Shown one piece after another: positions 34,780 through 44,180 of a DNA stretch of 64,000 bases (within the stretch, counting starts at the first letter, position 1; each line of letters starts with the position of its first letter). The notes beneath the pieces were generated by a model. The model was not told the origin of the DNA. It ran no database searches and saw only the letters and a program-made list of their open reading frames with translations. Position numbers and translations under genes: made by a program. Where the stretch lies: positions 138,319-202,318 of the forward strand of contig CAZUGO010000032.1 in assembly GCA_964619935.1 (NCBI GenBank), written 5' to 3'. The DNA is from CAZUGO01 sp964619935 (GTDB taxonomy: Bacteria > Planctomycetota > Phycisphaerae > UBA1845 > CAIVHJ01).

Positions 34780-36942
34780 CTACTTCAGGGTCACCTTCAT
34801 GTTCAGGTTCCGGGCCGTGAAGGCCAGGAGGTCGGCCGCTTCCTCGATTCGCTTGGAGGTCGGCTTTCCGGCGCCGTGGCCGGCCTTTGATTCGATGCGG
34901 ATCAGCACCGGATGGTCGCCCTGGTGGGCGTCCTGCAGGGCGGCGGCGAACTTGAAGCTGTGGGCCGGGTAGACCCGGTCGTCGTGGTCGGCGGTGGTGA
35001 TCAGCGTGGCCGGATAGGGGGTTCCGGAATGAACGTTGTGCACCGGGGAGTAGGCATGCAGGGCCTCGAATTCCTGAGGATTGTCCGGCGATCCGTAGTC
35101 GGAGACCCAGGCCCAGCCGATGGTGTACTGGTGGAACCGCAGCATGTCCAGCACCCCCACCCCGGGCAGGGCCACTGCAAACAGATCCGGTCGCTGGGTG
35201 ATGCAGGCGCCCACCAGGAGGCCGCCGTTGCTGCGGCCGCTGATGGCCAGCTTCTGCGGGTTGGTGTACCGCTCGGAGATCAGGTACTCGGCGGCCGCGA
35301 TGAAGTCGTCAAAGACGTTCTGCTTGTTCTGTTTGGTTCCCGCCTGGTGCCAGTCCTTGCCGTATTCGCCGCCGCCGCGCAGATTGGGCACGGCATAGAT
35401 GCCGCCCATCTCCAGCCACACCGTATTGCTCACCGAGAACGACGGGGTCAAAGAGATGTTGAAGCCACCGTAGCCGTACAGCAGCGTCGGCGTGTCGCCG
35501 TTGAGCACCAGCCCGCGCTTGTGGGTGATGAACATCGGCACGCGGGTGCCGTCCTTGCTGTGGTAAAAAACCTGCCGGGTGACGTAGTCGTCCGGATCGA
35601 TGCGGACTTGCGGCTGGCGGAAGACCTCGCTGTGTCCGGAAATGACATCGTAGCGATAGACCGTGCCCGGGGTCGTAAAACTGGTGAACGAATAAAAAGT
35701 CTCGCGGTCGCTGTTCTTGCCGCCGAAGCCGGCTGCGGAACCGATTTCGGGCAGGGCGACCTCGCCCACGGCGGCCCCCAGCAGGTCAAATACCTTCACC
35801 GTGCTGTGGGCATCGGTCAGGTATGAGCACACGAACCGGTTGCTCAGGACGCTCGCCGAGGCCAGCGTGTCGGCGGACTGGGGGATGACCTCACGCCAAC
35901 CGTGGGCGCCCGGGTTGCGAATATCCACGGCCAGCACCCGGTAGCGCGGGGCGCCGTCGTCGGTCAGCAGCCAGAACAGCGGGCCGTCGTTGCTGACAAA
36001 GTTGTATTGATTCTTGAACTCGCTGATCAGTTCGGTCACCGGGGCGTCGGGCCGACTGAGGTCCTTGTAAAAGAGCAGATTCTTGCGCTCGGTGCCGCGC
36101 CACACGCTGATCACCAGGTAGCGGCCGTCATCGGTCACGGTGCTGGAGAAGCCCCAGGTCTTCTGGTCCGGGCGATGATAGATCAGTTGGTCTTCCGACT
36201 GAGTGGTGCCCAGGCGGTGGTAGTACAGCTTCTGGTAGTAGTTCTGCTCCTTGAGTTCGGCGCCCTCGGTGGGCTCGTCGTAGCGGCTGTAGTAGAAGCC
36301 CCGGTGGTCGTGGGTCCATGCCGCTCCGGAGAACTTGCTCCACCGGATGACGTCGGGCAGATCCTGCCCACTTTCGACTTCGCGGACATGCCACTCCATC
36401 CAGTCCGACCCGCCGGACGACAGGGCATAGGCCAGGAACTTGCCGTTCTCGCTGACCGAGGTTCCACTGACCGCGACGGTGCCGTCCGCCGAAAGCGTGT
36501 TCGGGTCGAGCAGCACGGTCGGTGGGTCGTCCAGCGACCGCATGGTGTACAGCACCGACTGGTTCTGCAACCCGTCGTTCTTGTAGTAGAAATAGCGATC
36601 CCCGTGTTTGAACGGCAGGCCGTACTTCTCGTAGTTCCAGAGCCGCTGCAGCCGCCGGGTGATCTTGGCGTGGCCGGGTAGCTTGCGCAGGTAGTCGAAG
36701 GTGACTTCGTTCTGGGCGCGAACCCACGCGGTGGTCTCGGGGGCGTCGAGATCTTCCAGCCAACGGTAGGGATCGGCGATCTCGACCCCGTGGTAGGTGT
36801 CGACCTGGTCACCGTGACGGGTGTCGGGGTAGTTTCGGATTCCGGCCGATGTGCCGCCGGCCGGGCGGCGGCCGGGTCCGGCACAACCGGCGGCGATGAT
36901 CAGGATGGCGATGCACAGGCGGAATCGGCGGGGGTTGAACAT
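34780..36942 (-). CDS. Prolyl oligopeptidase (S9A), predicted lipoprotein
   Basis: 720 aa from ATG 36942, preceded by AAAGGAG. The signal peptide ends in a lipobox-like IIAAGC, so it is probably anchored to a membrane outside the cytoplasm. HGVEIADPYRWLEDLD is the S9A N-terminal signature; a seven-bladed propeller spans about 90-440. The catalytic domain has GRSNGGLLVGA (Ser), TADHDDRVYPAHSF (Asp) and ESKAGHGAG (His). It cleaves after proline in short peptides. It sits between the two acyltransferase-like paralogs on the opposite strand, which does not suggest a shared operon. Confidence 0.94.
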   Translation of the reverse strand: MFNPRRFRLCIAILIIAAGCAGPGRRPAGGTSAGIRNYPDTRHGDQVDTYHGVEIADPYRWLEDLDAPETTAWVRAQNEVTFDYLRKLPGHAKITRRLQRLWNYEKYGLPFKHGDRYFYYKNDGLQNQSVLYTMRSLDDPPTVLLDPNTLSADGTVAVSGTSVSENGKFLAYALSSGGSDWMEWHVREVESGQDLPDVIRWSKFSGAAWTHDHRGFYYSRYDEPTEGAELKEQNYYQKLYYHRLGTTQSEDQLIYHRPDQKTWGFSSTVTDDGRYLVISVWRGTERKNLLFYKDLSRPDAPVTELISEFKNQYNFVSNDGPLFWLLTDDGAPRYRVLAVDIRNPGAHGWREVIPQSADTLASASVLSNRFVCSYLTDAHSTVKVFDLLGAAVGEVALPEIGSAAGFGGKNSDRETFYSFTSFTTPGTVYRYDVISGHSEVFRQPQVRIDPDDYVTRQVFYHSKDGTRVPMFITHKRGLVLNGDTPTLLYGYGGFNISLTPSFSVSNTVWLEMGGIYAVPNLRGGGEYGKDWHQAGTKQNKQNVFDDFIAAAEYLISERYTNPQKLAISGRSNGGLLVGACITQRPDLFAVALPGVGVLDMLRFHQYTIGWAWVSDYGSPDNPQEFEALHAYSPVHNVHSGTPYPATLITTADHDDRVYPAHSFKFAAALQDAHQGDHPVLIRIESKAGHGAGKPTSKRIEEAADLLAFTARNLNMKVTLK

Positions 36943-37298
36943 GCGGTGCTCCTTTCCTGCTGGTGGTTGCGTGCGGCGCTCGGCGGGCACGTCGGCGGCG
37001 ACCTCCCGGTGGGCCTGCGCCGCGATAGTCTAATGGCTGTCGGCGGAGCGGGCAAATGCGCTGGGGCGGACCCCGTCATTGGCCTTCACGTGGCGCTCGA
37101 CAAACCGGAGGCGCTCGACGAGGATGCCCCATCTGGCGGAACCCGGCGGTACGGCGGGCGGGTTCGCGCGGCGGCAGTGGCCGCCCGCACGCACTGCCGC
37201 TGGGGTTGGCTTCCGGCGTTGAGCGCATGGGGCGCCGCGCCGCATCAGGCGACACCCGACACGGGCGCAGGCGATTGGGTCGCCGGGGATGGACTGAC
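36943..37298. other. Intergenic stretch, nothing recognised
   Basis: Divergent upstream region of the prolyl oligopeptidase and paralog B. It is GC-rich, and I see no clear -10/-35 pair, hairpin or gene. The reading frame of paralog B is open through it from 37056, but with low-complexity translation. Confidence 0.4.
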
Positions 37299-38801
37299 AT
37301 GCTGCGGGGGTTGGTGGATCGTGCACTTCTGGAGGGTCCCGACCTGGCACCGCAGGCCACGCCCGCCGATACCCTGGGCCCGTTTGCCGCGTACCGGCAG
37401 TCGCACGGCGGCGTGCCGCTGGTCGCGGATCTGCAGCGCGATGCCTTGCTGGCCGACTACCGCCGCCGCTTCGATCACCAGGTGCACCACGACCTGGACT
37501 ACACCACCCAGCAACTGGCTCGCTGGATCGGGCACCTTGAACACCGCCTTCCGCAGCGCCGCATCCTGCGCGACGGTCGGGTGTACGACGGGCTGGTTCG
37601 CCTCGATCAAAGTCGCCGGTTCCTGAAGACCCACGATGCCTGGTCCAACCGCCGGTTGGAAATCGCCTGCTGGGCGGCCATCCAGCAGTTCTACTGCGAT
37701 GCCCTGGCTTTGGGGCAGCGCTTGCAGCGCGGTGAACGCGGTCGCTTGCGCCGGCTGCCGCGCTCGGCGGTGCGCCGCTGGCAGCCTGCAGAGAGCGCGG
37801 CGGCATGGACGCTGCCGCAGGCCCTGATGAACCTCCTGGAGCAGACGCTTCCCAACGGGCTGCACCTCTCGCCGCTGCGCGGCATGTGGCCGTCGCTGGC
37901 GTACGTGGTGTCGCGCAGTCTGCTGCCCGGGCTTTCGTATCGTTGGTCTGAAGCCCTGGAGCGCTTGCGGGCGCTGGTTTCCTGCGGCACGCTGAACGCC
38001 TATGCCGCCGGCGGTCCCGTGCTCGAGGTTCGGGGCCGCGAGGCGCTGTTTGAAGGCGGCCGGTTGAGGGGGGACGTCCGACACCCGGTGATCCTGGCGT
38101 TCCCCCACCGCCATGCCGTGCTGGACTTGGCCATCCTGGCAGAGGCCTTGAAAGGAATCGAGACGGCCTGGTGGTTGAACGCAGCCTACTTTCCCCAATC
38201 GGCGTCCGTCGATCCGCGGCTCGTGTTGATCCGGGCCGGCGACCCCGCCGCTGTGCAGGCGGTCCTGCGGCAATCGACCGATCTGCTGGCCCAGGGGATT
38301 CCACTGGTGATTAGTGTTGATGGCTGCGCTCCGTACCTGATGTACGGCCAACAGATGCGCCTGAAGCGCGGACTGCGATTGCTGGTCGACCGGCTGGCCC
38401 GCGGCGGACCGCTGCTGCAGCGCTGCGCGCTGGTTCCGGTGACCCTGGACGATCCCGACGCGTTGATCCGTGGACTCGAGCCTCGGGTCCGGGTGACCTT
38501 CCATCCACCCATCCGGCTGGGCGACATTCCGCCGCCCCCAGACCCGCCGGCCGCGACACAGGTCAACTTCGGCGATCCGCTGCTCAATCACCTGGAGGCC
38601 TTCTTCCTCAGCCATTCGGCCCAATCGCGCTACGGCTGGTGGACGCCGCGCGTCATTGAGACCGTCCAGGTGTGTGCCGCCCGCTCGGCGGCCGGGCGTT
38701 CGATCGGTGACCGGCTGGAGGGGATGTTCCACCCATCATTGTTCGACCTGGCCCGGATGACGCCGCCGGTCCTCACCCCGGAGGTCGGCCGGCTTCGCTA
38801 G
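37299..38801 (+). CDS. Putative divergent acyltransferase-like protein (paralog B)
   Basis: 500 aa from ATG 37299. It aligns along its length with the protein at 33104-34579: WSNRRLEIACWAAIQQFYCDALALG, LRGMWPSLAYVVSRSLLP, VILAFPHRHAVLDLAILAE (265-282), SVDGCAPYLMYGQQMRLKRG (339-358), LVPVTLDDPDALIRGLEPRV and FGDPLLNHLEAFFLSHSAQ. The putative HX4D-like block again has an extra residue (HRHAVLD), and the DGG of paralog A is DGC here. It overlaps the convergent mannosyltransferase gene by 4 nt at the stops. Function unknown beyond the acyltransferase-like pattern. Confidence 0.62.
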   Translation: MLRGLVDRALLEGPDLAPQATPADTLGPFAAYRQSHGGVPLVADLQRDALLADYRRRFDHQVHHDLDYTTQQLARWIGHLEHRLPQRRILRDGRVYDGLVRLDQSRRFLKTHDAWSNRRLEIACWAAIQQFYCDALALGQRLQRGERGRLRRLPRSAVRRWQPAESAAAWTLPQALMNLLEQTLPNGLHLSPLRGMWPSLAYVVSRSLLPGLSYRWSEALERLRALVSCGTLNAYAAGGPVLEVRGREALFEGGRLRGDVRHPVILAFPHRHAVLDLAILAEALKGIETAWWLNAAYFPQSASVDPRLVLIRAGDPAAVQAVLRQSTDLLAQGIPLVISVDGCAPYLMYGQQMRLKRGLRLLVDRLARGGPLLQRCALVPVTLDDPDALIRGLEPRVRVTFHPPIRLGDIPPPPDPPAATQVNFGDPLLNHLEAFFLSHSAQSRYGWWTPRVIETVQVCAARSAAGRSIGDRLEGMFHPSLFDLARMTPPVLTPEVGRLR

Positions 38802-40372
38802 ATCCGCGGGCCCGCAGTCGCGCTGGGGCCGTGGTAGCCGGTGCACAGCCAGACGTGGATGCGATTGATCTCGACACCGGACCGTTTGACGACGGTGCCG
38901 GGCTGTTCGATGCAGGAGTCGAACTGATAGTAATCCAGCGGTTGCCCGGGGCGGCCGGCCGAGGTCAAGAAGGCGCTGCTACTCACGAACAGCACCGGGC
39001 GATTCTGGAGGTCCTGGTCACGGTACCACTGATCGTACTGATGGGCCTGGGCGTGAATGGTCAGGACCTCGCAGACGTCGCGCAGGTGGTAGGACAACAG
39101 CCCGGCGAGCAGATGAAAATGGGTCAGCACCACCGGTGTTTGGCCGGTGGATTGTCGAATGTGCTCCCGGGTGCGCAAGATGAGGTCGCGGACTTCACCA
39201 TCCCAGCCCACCGCATGGGCCATGGGTTCGATGACGTGAGGCGGCAGTCCCAGGAGCGGGCGCAGGCGGTGATAAGCCACGGTGGTCAGCGGGTAGAACA
39301 GAATGATCGGCCCACCGACAAACATGATTGCAGCCACGGTGACGGTGGCGGCACAGATCCGTCGCTGCCAGCGAGGGAGCGATTGTCGGCCGTCGAAGAC
39401 CACCGCCGGGAGCATGACATAGGCCGCGAGGTAGCCGGTGATCGGCCAATGCGGCAGCGTGAAGCGTTGGGCGGCGATCCCCTGAAACGCCACCATGACC
39501 GGCGCGCTGAAGCAGAACAGCAGCAGGTAGCGGTCGTCGCGGCGCACCCACGCCCGGTAGCCGCCGACGGCCGTGCCGACCCACAGCAGGGCGTACAGTA
39601 GTGGCGTGTGGTATCCCGACTGGGCGATGAGGCTCTGCCACGTCAAGGCCAGGCCGGGCTCGAGGGTCTGTTCCTTGATCTCGGTGCGCTGGCCGACGAA
39701 CTGGACGCCGGCCCACTCGTGGGTGGCGTTCCAATAGATCACCGGTGAGAAAATCAGCGCGGCAATCAGGACCATGGCGTACGGCTCCGCCCGCCGGAAC
39801 CACTGGCGGTGCTGCCGGGACAGCAGGGCGAACAAACCCAGGGCGGCCGGGATCAGAACGGCCGGCAGCTTCGAGAGCAGCCCCAGTCCGAAGATCACGC
39901 CCAGGACCAGGAACAGCCGGGTGTCGCCGGTCTTGAGCAGCCTGGCGGAGAGGTACAAGGCTGCCGTCATCCAGAACGCCAGCAAGCTCTCCGGCAGCAG
40001 CAGCCCGCCCATGGCCATGCCGACCGGGGTCATCTGCAGGCTGAGCACGGTCCAGAACCCGACCCGCTCGCTGAACAGGGTGCGGGCACATAAGTACAGG
40101 AAACCGCCGGATCCGGCGCCCAGTAGCACCGCCAGCAGTCGCCAGGCCCAGGCCTGCTCACCGAACCAGGTGCTCATCAGCCAGATGGCGTAGGCCACCA
40201 TCGGCGGATGCTCCACGTAGCCCCAGGCCAGCCGATCGAAGCGGGTCCACTCCCAGTAGAAGGCTTCGTCGGGGCCCGGCCCGAAGCAGAACGCGAAAAC
40301 CAGACGATAGCAGGCCGTCCCCAGGATGACGGTGAGCGCCCCGCGGGCGTAGCGCTTCGATTGCGGTTGCAT
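38798..40372 (-). CDS. ArnT/PMT-like membrane glycosyltransferase (GT39/GT83 type)
   Basis: 524 aa. GPDEAFYWEWTRFDRLAWGYVEHPPM (32-57) is the first extracytoplasmic loop of PMT_2/ArnT enzymes with the catalytic Asp-Glu. About ten membrane helices follow (LLAVLLGAGSGGFLYL, FWMTAALYLSARLL, LFLVLGVIFGLGLLSKLP and others), then a soluble C-terminal region of about 120 residues. Such enzymes transfer sugars from polyprenyl phosphate to proteins or lipids in the periplasm. It is downstream of the hybrid kinase gene on the same strand (116 bp gap). The acceptor is unknown. Confidence 0.85.
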   Translation of the reverse strand: MQPQSKRYARGALTVILGTACYRLVFAFCFGPGPDEAFYWEWTRFDRLAWGYVEHPPMVAYAIWLMSTWFGEQAWAWRLLAVLLGAGSGGFLYLCARTLFSERVGFWTVLSLQMTPVGMAMGGLLLPESLLAFWMTAALYLSARLLKTGDTRLFLVLGVIFGLGLLSKLPAVLIPAALGLFALLSRQHRQWFRRAEPYAMVLIAALIFSPVIYWNATHEWAGVQFVGQRTEIKEQTLEPGLALTWQSLIAQSGYHTPLLYALLWVGTAVGGYRAWVRRDDRYLLLFCFSAPVMVAFQGIAAQRFTLPHWPITGYLAAYVMLPAVVFDGRQSLPRWQRRICAATVTVAAIMFVGGPIILFYPLTTVAYHRLRPLLGLPPHVIEPMAHAVGWDGEVRDLILRTREHIRQSTGQTPVVLTHFHLLAGLLSYHLRDVCEVLTIHAQAHQYDQWYRDQDLQNRPVLFVSSSAFLTSAGRPGQPLDYYQFDSCIEQPGTVVKRSGVEINRIHVWLCTGYHGPSATAGPRI

Positions 40373-40488
40373 GGTCGATCCTCAGCCGGCGTACGATCCC
40401 ATATTGTGCGGAGGGCGGCAAGTGACGGCCGGTCCCGCCGGTTGGATCGCAGCAGCTGTGGCAGCGAAGGGTCCGGAACGTGTGTCGG

Positions 40489-43400
40489 TTAGCGGGAACC
40501 GCGATCGAGGGCCTGGCGGATCGCGCTGCACAGGGCCTGCATCGTGTATGGCTTCTGGACAAAGCCGGCGACTTCGACCTGCCCGATTTGGGCCGACGCC
40601 GCGGCTTCGCTGTATCCGCTGGATACCAGCGCCTTGACCTGCGGTCTGATGGACCGCAGTTGAGTCAGCACTTCGGCACCGTTCAGGTCGGGCATCACCA
40701 CGTCCAGCAGGACCACATCAATGGTGCTGCCGCGGGCACGGAACAGCTCGATGGCTTCGTGTCCGCTGGAGGCGGTCACGACCGAATAGCCTTCTTTCTC
40801 GAGGCAGGTCTTGGCGACCTTGCGAACCAGCTCTTCATCGTCGACCACCAGAACGGTCTCGGGGCCGCCGGCCTGGGCGGCGGTGTCGGGCGGCGGCGCC
40901 GGAAGCGGACTCTCGCAGCGCGGCACCAGCACCCGGAACCGGGTTCCCTGGCCCGGCCGGCTGTGCACCTGGATGTCGCCATTGTGGTTGCTGATGATGC
41001 CCATGACCGCCGCCAGACCCATGCCGCGGCCGAAGCGTTTGGTGGAGAAAAAGGGTTCGAAGATTCTGCCGGACAACGCCTCGCTGATGCCGCAGCCGTT
41101 GTCGTCGACCTCAAAGTACACATAGTCGCCGGCCGGCACGTGGCGCTGCTGGGGGTTCTGGTAGGCTTCGGTAATCGTCTGGCGACCGCTGCGCACCACG
41201 ATGGTGCCCCCGGCGCCGCCCAGGGCCTCGCAGGCATTGATGCACAGGTTCATGACCACCTGCTGAATTTGGGCGGGGTCGGCCTGGATGATCAGGGGCT
41301 CGCTGCCGACCGGTCGCTCCAAGGTAGCGCCCTTGGGCAGATTGATCCGCACCAGGTTGATCATCTCGTTGATCTGCCGGTCCAGGTCGATCACCTCACG
41401 GACCTGAAGTCCTCCCTGGGCGTAGGCCAGCAGCTCGCGGGTCAGCTTGGCCGCTTGCTCGCCGGATTGCATGATCAGGTCCAGATACTCCGCAGCCCGG
41501 TGGTTGCGGTCGATGTGATCCCGGGCCAGTGAGGCGAAGCCCATGATCCCGGCCAGCAAGTTGTTGAAGTCGTGGGCCACGCCCCCGGCGAGCAGACCGA
41601 TGGACTCCATCTTCTGGGCGTGGAACAGTTGGGCCTGCAGTTGGCGGTTGCGCTCCTCGGCCTTCTTGTACTCGGTCAGATCGGTGGCCACCCCGAGGAC
41701 CTGGTCGGCTTCACCGCGGGCGTTCAGAAGTGGAATCTTGGTGGTCTGCAGGACTCGGACCTCGCCGCTCCGCAGGGTGATGTGCTCTTCGGCGATGACC
41801 TTCTCTTTCCCGGAGTTCATGACCTCGAGGTCGTCCTGTCGGAACCGGTCGGCCTCGCTGCGGTTCGGGCTGTACTCGGCGTCGGTCTTGCCGAGCAGGG
41901 CATCCACGGTGGTGCCGTAGGCGTCGGCCACGGCCTGGTTCACCAGGGTGTAGCGGCCGGCGCGGTCCTTGGCGAAGATGTAATTGGGATTGAGGTCGAT
42001 GATTCGGCGCAGGAACTCCTGGTGGTCCTTGAGTTGGTGCTCCACGCGCTTGCGTTCGGTGATGTCGGAAATGAACCCTTCCAGGGCCAGCAGCTCGCCG
42101 CTCGGCGAGAACACCCCGCGCCCTTGTTCCCAGACCCAGCGCTCGGTGCCGTCGGCGGCTCGAATGCGGTAGTGCAGTTCGAATGGCCGATGGGCCTGCA
42201 CCGCGCCCTGGACGCGGTTCCAGACCTGCTCGCGATCGTTCGGATGAATCAAGTCGGCGAAGGTCGCCTGCCGGTTGTGCACCAGCTCGTCGGGCTGGTG
42301 GCCGGTCAGGCTGTAGCACCCTTCGCTCACAAACTCCATGGACCAGTTGCGGTCGTTCCGGCAGCGATAGACCATTCCGGGAAGATTGCTCATCAGCGTG
42401 GACAGCGTTCGCTGGCTCTCGCGCAGGGCCTCGTCGCCGCGTTTGCGTTCCAGGGCGTTGACCAGGATTTCGCCGACGACCTTGAGCAGCCCGATGTCAT
42501 CGTCATTCCAGGTCTTGGTGGAGCGGATCGATTCGAATGCCAGGAAGCCGCTGTGCGCATGCCCGGTGCCGAGCGGCACGAACAGCAGCGAGTGGGCTCC
42601 ATCGGCCTCGAACCTGCGGCGTTCGCCCGCTGCTTCTTGGGGCATGGCCTGGACGTCGGCCACTTGAACGACGGCGCCGGCCAGGGTCTGGGGGGTCACC
42701 CAGGGCAACCGCTCGACGGCCAGGGTCTGGCGCTCGGCGGAACGCGACTCGATGCCGGCCGCGCACCACTCATGGGTGTTGTCGATGTGCCGGCCGTCCT
42801 CGGTGAACAGGAACACACCGCTGCGGTCCACCGCAGTGAACGCGCCGATGGTGCGCAGGGCATAGCGGATGCCGTCGTCGATCCGGCTGGGATCCATGTT
42901 GATGAAATGTGTCGAAATCTGGGTGATCAGGTCCACGAAGGCAAGGCGTGACTTCAAAGCCTCTTCGGACTGCTTGCGGTCGGTGACGTCTTCGATGGTG
43001 CCTTCGAAACCGGTGGGGTTGCCGGCCCGGTCCCGGACCACCCGGGCATTCTCGGAAATCCAGATGACCCGGCCGTCCCGGCGATAGACCTGCGATTCGA
43101 AACCGGAGACCACGCCGTTGCGATTGACCAGCCGAATGAACTCCGCGCGGCGGCCGGGATCGACGTAGTGGCGGTCCAGGTGGGTCAGGGTCTGAATCAG
43201 CTGCTCGGGCGAATCATAGCCGAGCAGGACGGCCATCATGGGGTTGGCGGTCTCAAAGTGGCCTTCCAGTGCCGATTGATAGATGCCCTGCACCGATTGC
43301 TCGAAGATGCCACGGTATTTCTGTTCGGCGCGAACCAGGGCCTCCTGGCCACGCCTGCGGTGCTCGGCCTGGATGGCCAGGGCGACGAAGTCCGCAATGG

Positions 43401-43953
43401 ACCCGGCGAAGTGCTGATCCTCGGTCGGCCAGTTGCGGAGCGCTCCGACATGCTCGAGCCAGAGGACGCCGACGGTCCGGCCGTCGACGCGGACCGGAGC
43501 ATCCAGGATCGACGCGATGCCGAGGTCGCTGAAGTAGCGTTCGGTAAACTCTCGGGTCAGCGGATCGTTGCGGGCGTCGGGCGCGGCCATGATCCGCACC
43601 TGTTCCAGAGCCGCAAAGTAGTCAGGATAGTCGGCGACCTTCAAGCGATATCCGCTGCTGTGCCGGTCCAAGGCGAGTTCGTAGAGATCCAGGCACTCGA
43701 TGTGCTCACCCGGTTCATCCAGCAGCCACACGCTGACGCGGGCCGTGCCCGCCGTTTTCGCGGCGGCTTCCGTGATCTGACGGATGGCGGCCAGCAGGTC
43801 GCCGGCGGACAGCGCTTCGCTGCGGGCCAGGACCAGCAGCGTGCGATTCTGGCTGCGCAGGCGTTGCTCCACCGAGGAAACCGCCGTGGCGGGTTCGATC
43901 ACAGGTTCGTGGGTCGCGGAGTCCAGCGGATGGGCGGGTTGGGTGTCGGACAT
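40489..43953 (-). CDS. Hybrid sensor histidine kinase with GAF/PAS sensors and receiver domain
   Basis: 1,154 aa from ATG 43953 (GGAAAGGA upstream). Domains in order: GAF (about 40-195), PAS (205-325), GAF (340-500), PAS with PAC (515-635), PAS (645-762), HisKA (775-845) with phospho-acceptor His794 in GVAHDFNNLL, HATPase (885-1012) with N box VMNLCINACEA, G1 DDNGCGIS and GMGLA, and a C-terminal receiver (1033-1150) with VVDDEE, Asp1084 and Lys1134. No membrane segment, so it is a cytoplasmic sensor. The receiver may act as a phosphate sink or pass to a phosphotransfer protein. No partner regulator is adjacent. The HDFNN H-box places it in the NtrB-like class of kinases. Confidence 0.95.
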   Translation of the reverse strand: MSDTQPAHPLDSATHEPVIEPATAVSSVEQRLRSQNRTLLVLARSEALSAGDLLAAIRQITEAAAKTAGTARVSVWLLDEPGEHIECLDLYELALDRHSSGYRLKVADYPDYFAALEQVRIMAAPDARNDPLTREFTERYFSDLGIASILDAPVRVDGRTVGVLWLEHVGALRNWPTEDQHFAGSIADFVALAIQAEHRRRGQEALVRAEQKYRGIFEQSVQGIYQSALEGHFETANPMMAVLLGYDSPEQLIQTLTHLDRHYVDPGRRAEFIRLVNRNGVVSGFESQVYRRDGRVIWISENARVVRDRAGNPTGFEGTIEDVTDRKQSEEALKSRLAFVDLITQISTHFINMDPSRIDDGIRYALRTIGAFTAVDRSGVFLFTEDGRHIDNTHEWCAAGIESRSAERQTLAVERLPWVTPQTLAGAVVQVADVQAMPQEAAGERRRFEADGAHSLLFVPLGTGHAHSGFLAFESIRSTKTWNDDDIGLLKVVGEILVNALERKRGDEALRESQRTLSTLMSNLPGMVYRCRNDRNWSMEFVSEGCYSLTGHQPDELVHNRQATFADLIHPNDREQVWNRVQGAVQAHRPFELHYRIRAADGTERWVWEQGRGVFSPSGELLALEGFISDITERKRVEHQLKDHQEFLRRIIDLNPNYIFAKDRAGRYTLVNQAVADAYGTTVDALLGKTDAEYSPNRSEADRFRQDDLEVMNSGKEKVIAEEHITLRSGEVRVLQTTKIPLLNARGEADQVLGVATDLTEYKKAEERNRQLQAQLFHAQKMESIGLLAGGVAHDFNNLLAGIMGFASLARDHIDRNHRAAEYLDLIMQSGEQAAKLTRELLAYAQGGLQVREVIDLDRQINEMINLVRINLPKGATLERPVGSEPLIIQADPAQIQQVVMNLCINACEALGGAGGTIVVRSGRQTITEAYQNPQQRHVPAGDYVYFEVDDNGCGISEALSGRIFEPFFSTKRFGRGMGLAAVMGIISNHNGDIQVHSRPGQGTRFRVLVPRCESPLPAPPPDTAAQAGGPETVLVVDDEELVRKVAKTCLEKEGYSVVTASSGHEAIELFRARGSTIDVVLLDVVMPDLNGAEVLTQLRSIRPQVKALVSSGYSEAAASAQIGQVEVAGFVQKPYTMQALCSAIRQALDRGSR

Positions 43954-44127
43954 GTTCCTTTCCGGGCTGGGCGTCAGAACCGGGTTCCCGGCGCCTCTCC
44001 AGCATCTTATCAACGGCGGCCCGCGGCTGCCACCGCCGGTCGCGCTCCGGAAGATCCGTTCGCCGTGCGCCGGGGCGCCACGCCCGATGACCGGGCTGCC
44101 GCAAGGGGAGGCGTCTGGGCGGCGGGC

Positions 44128-44158
44128 AAAAAAAAGGGCCGGCGATCCGCGCCGGCCC
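44128..44158 (-). terminator. Intrinsic terminator of the DsbA-like gene
   Basis: On the minus strand GGGCCGGC pairs perfectly with GCCGGCCC across a 7-nt loop, followed by eight T; it lies 23 nt after the stop. Confidence 0.92.
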
Positions 44159-44180
44159 ATTGGCATCACAACCGCTGGGG

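Noticed and set aside
34576..34890. Small plus-strand frame overlapping the end of paralog A
   Set aside because: No ribosome site of its own, low-complexity product, and it runs into the 3' end of the prolyl oligopeptidase gene on the other strand.
41572..42951. Plus-strand frame of about 460 codons opposite the hybrid kinase
   Set aside because: The minus strand encodes uninterrupted GAF, PAS, HisKA and receiver domains; the opposite frame is compositional.
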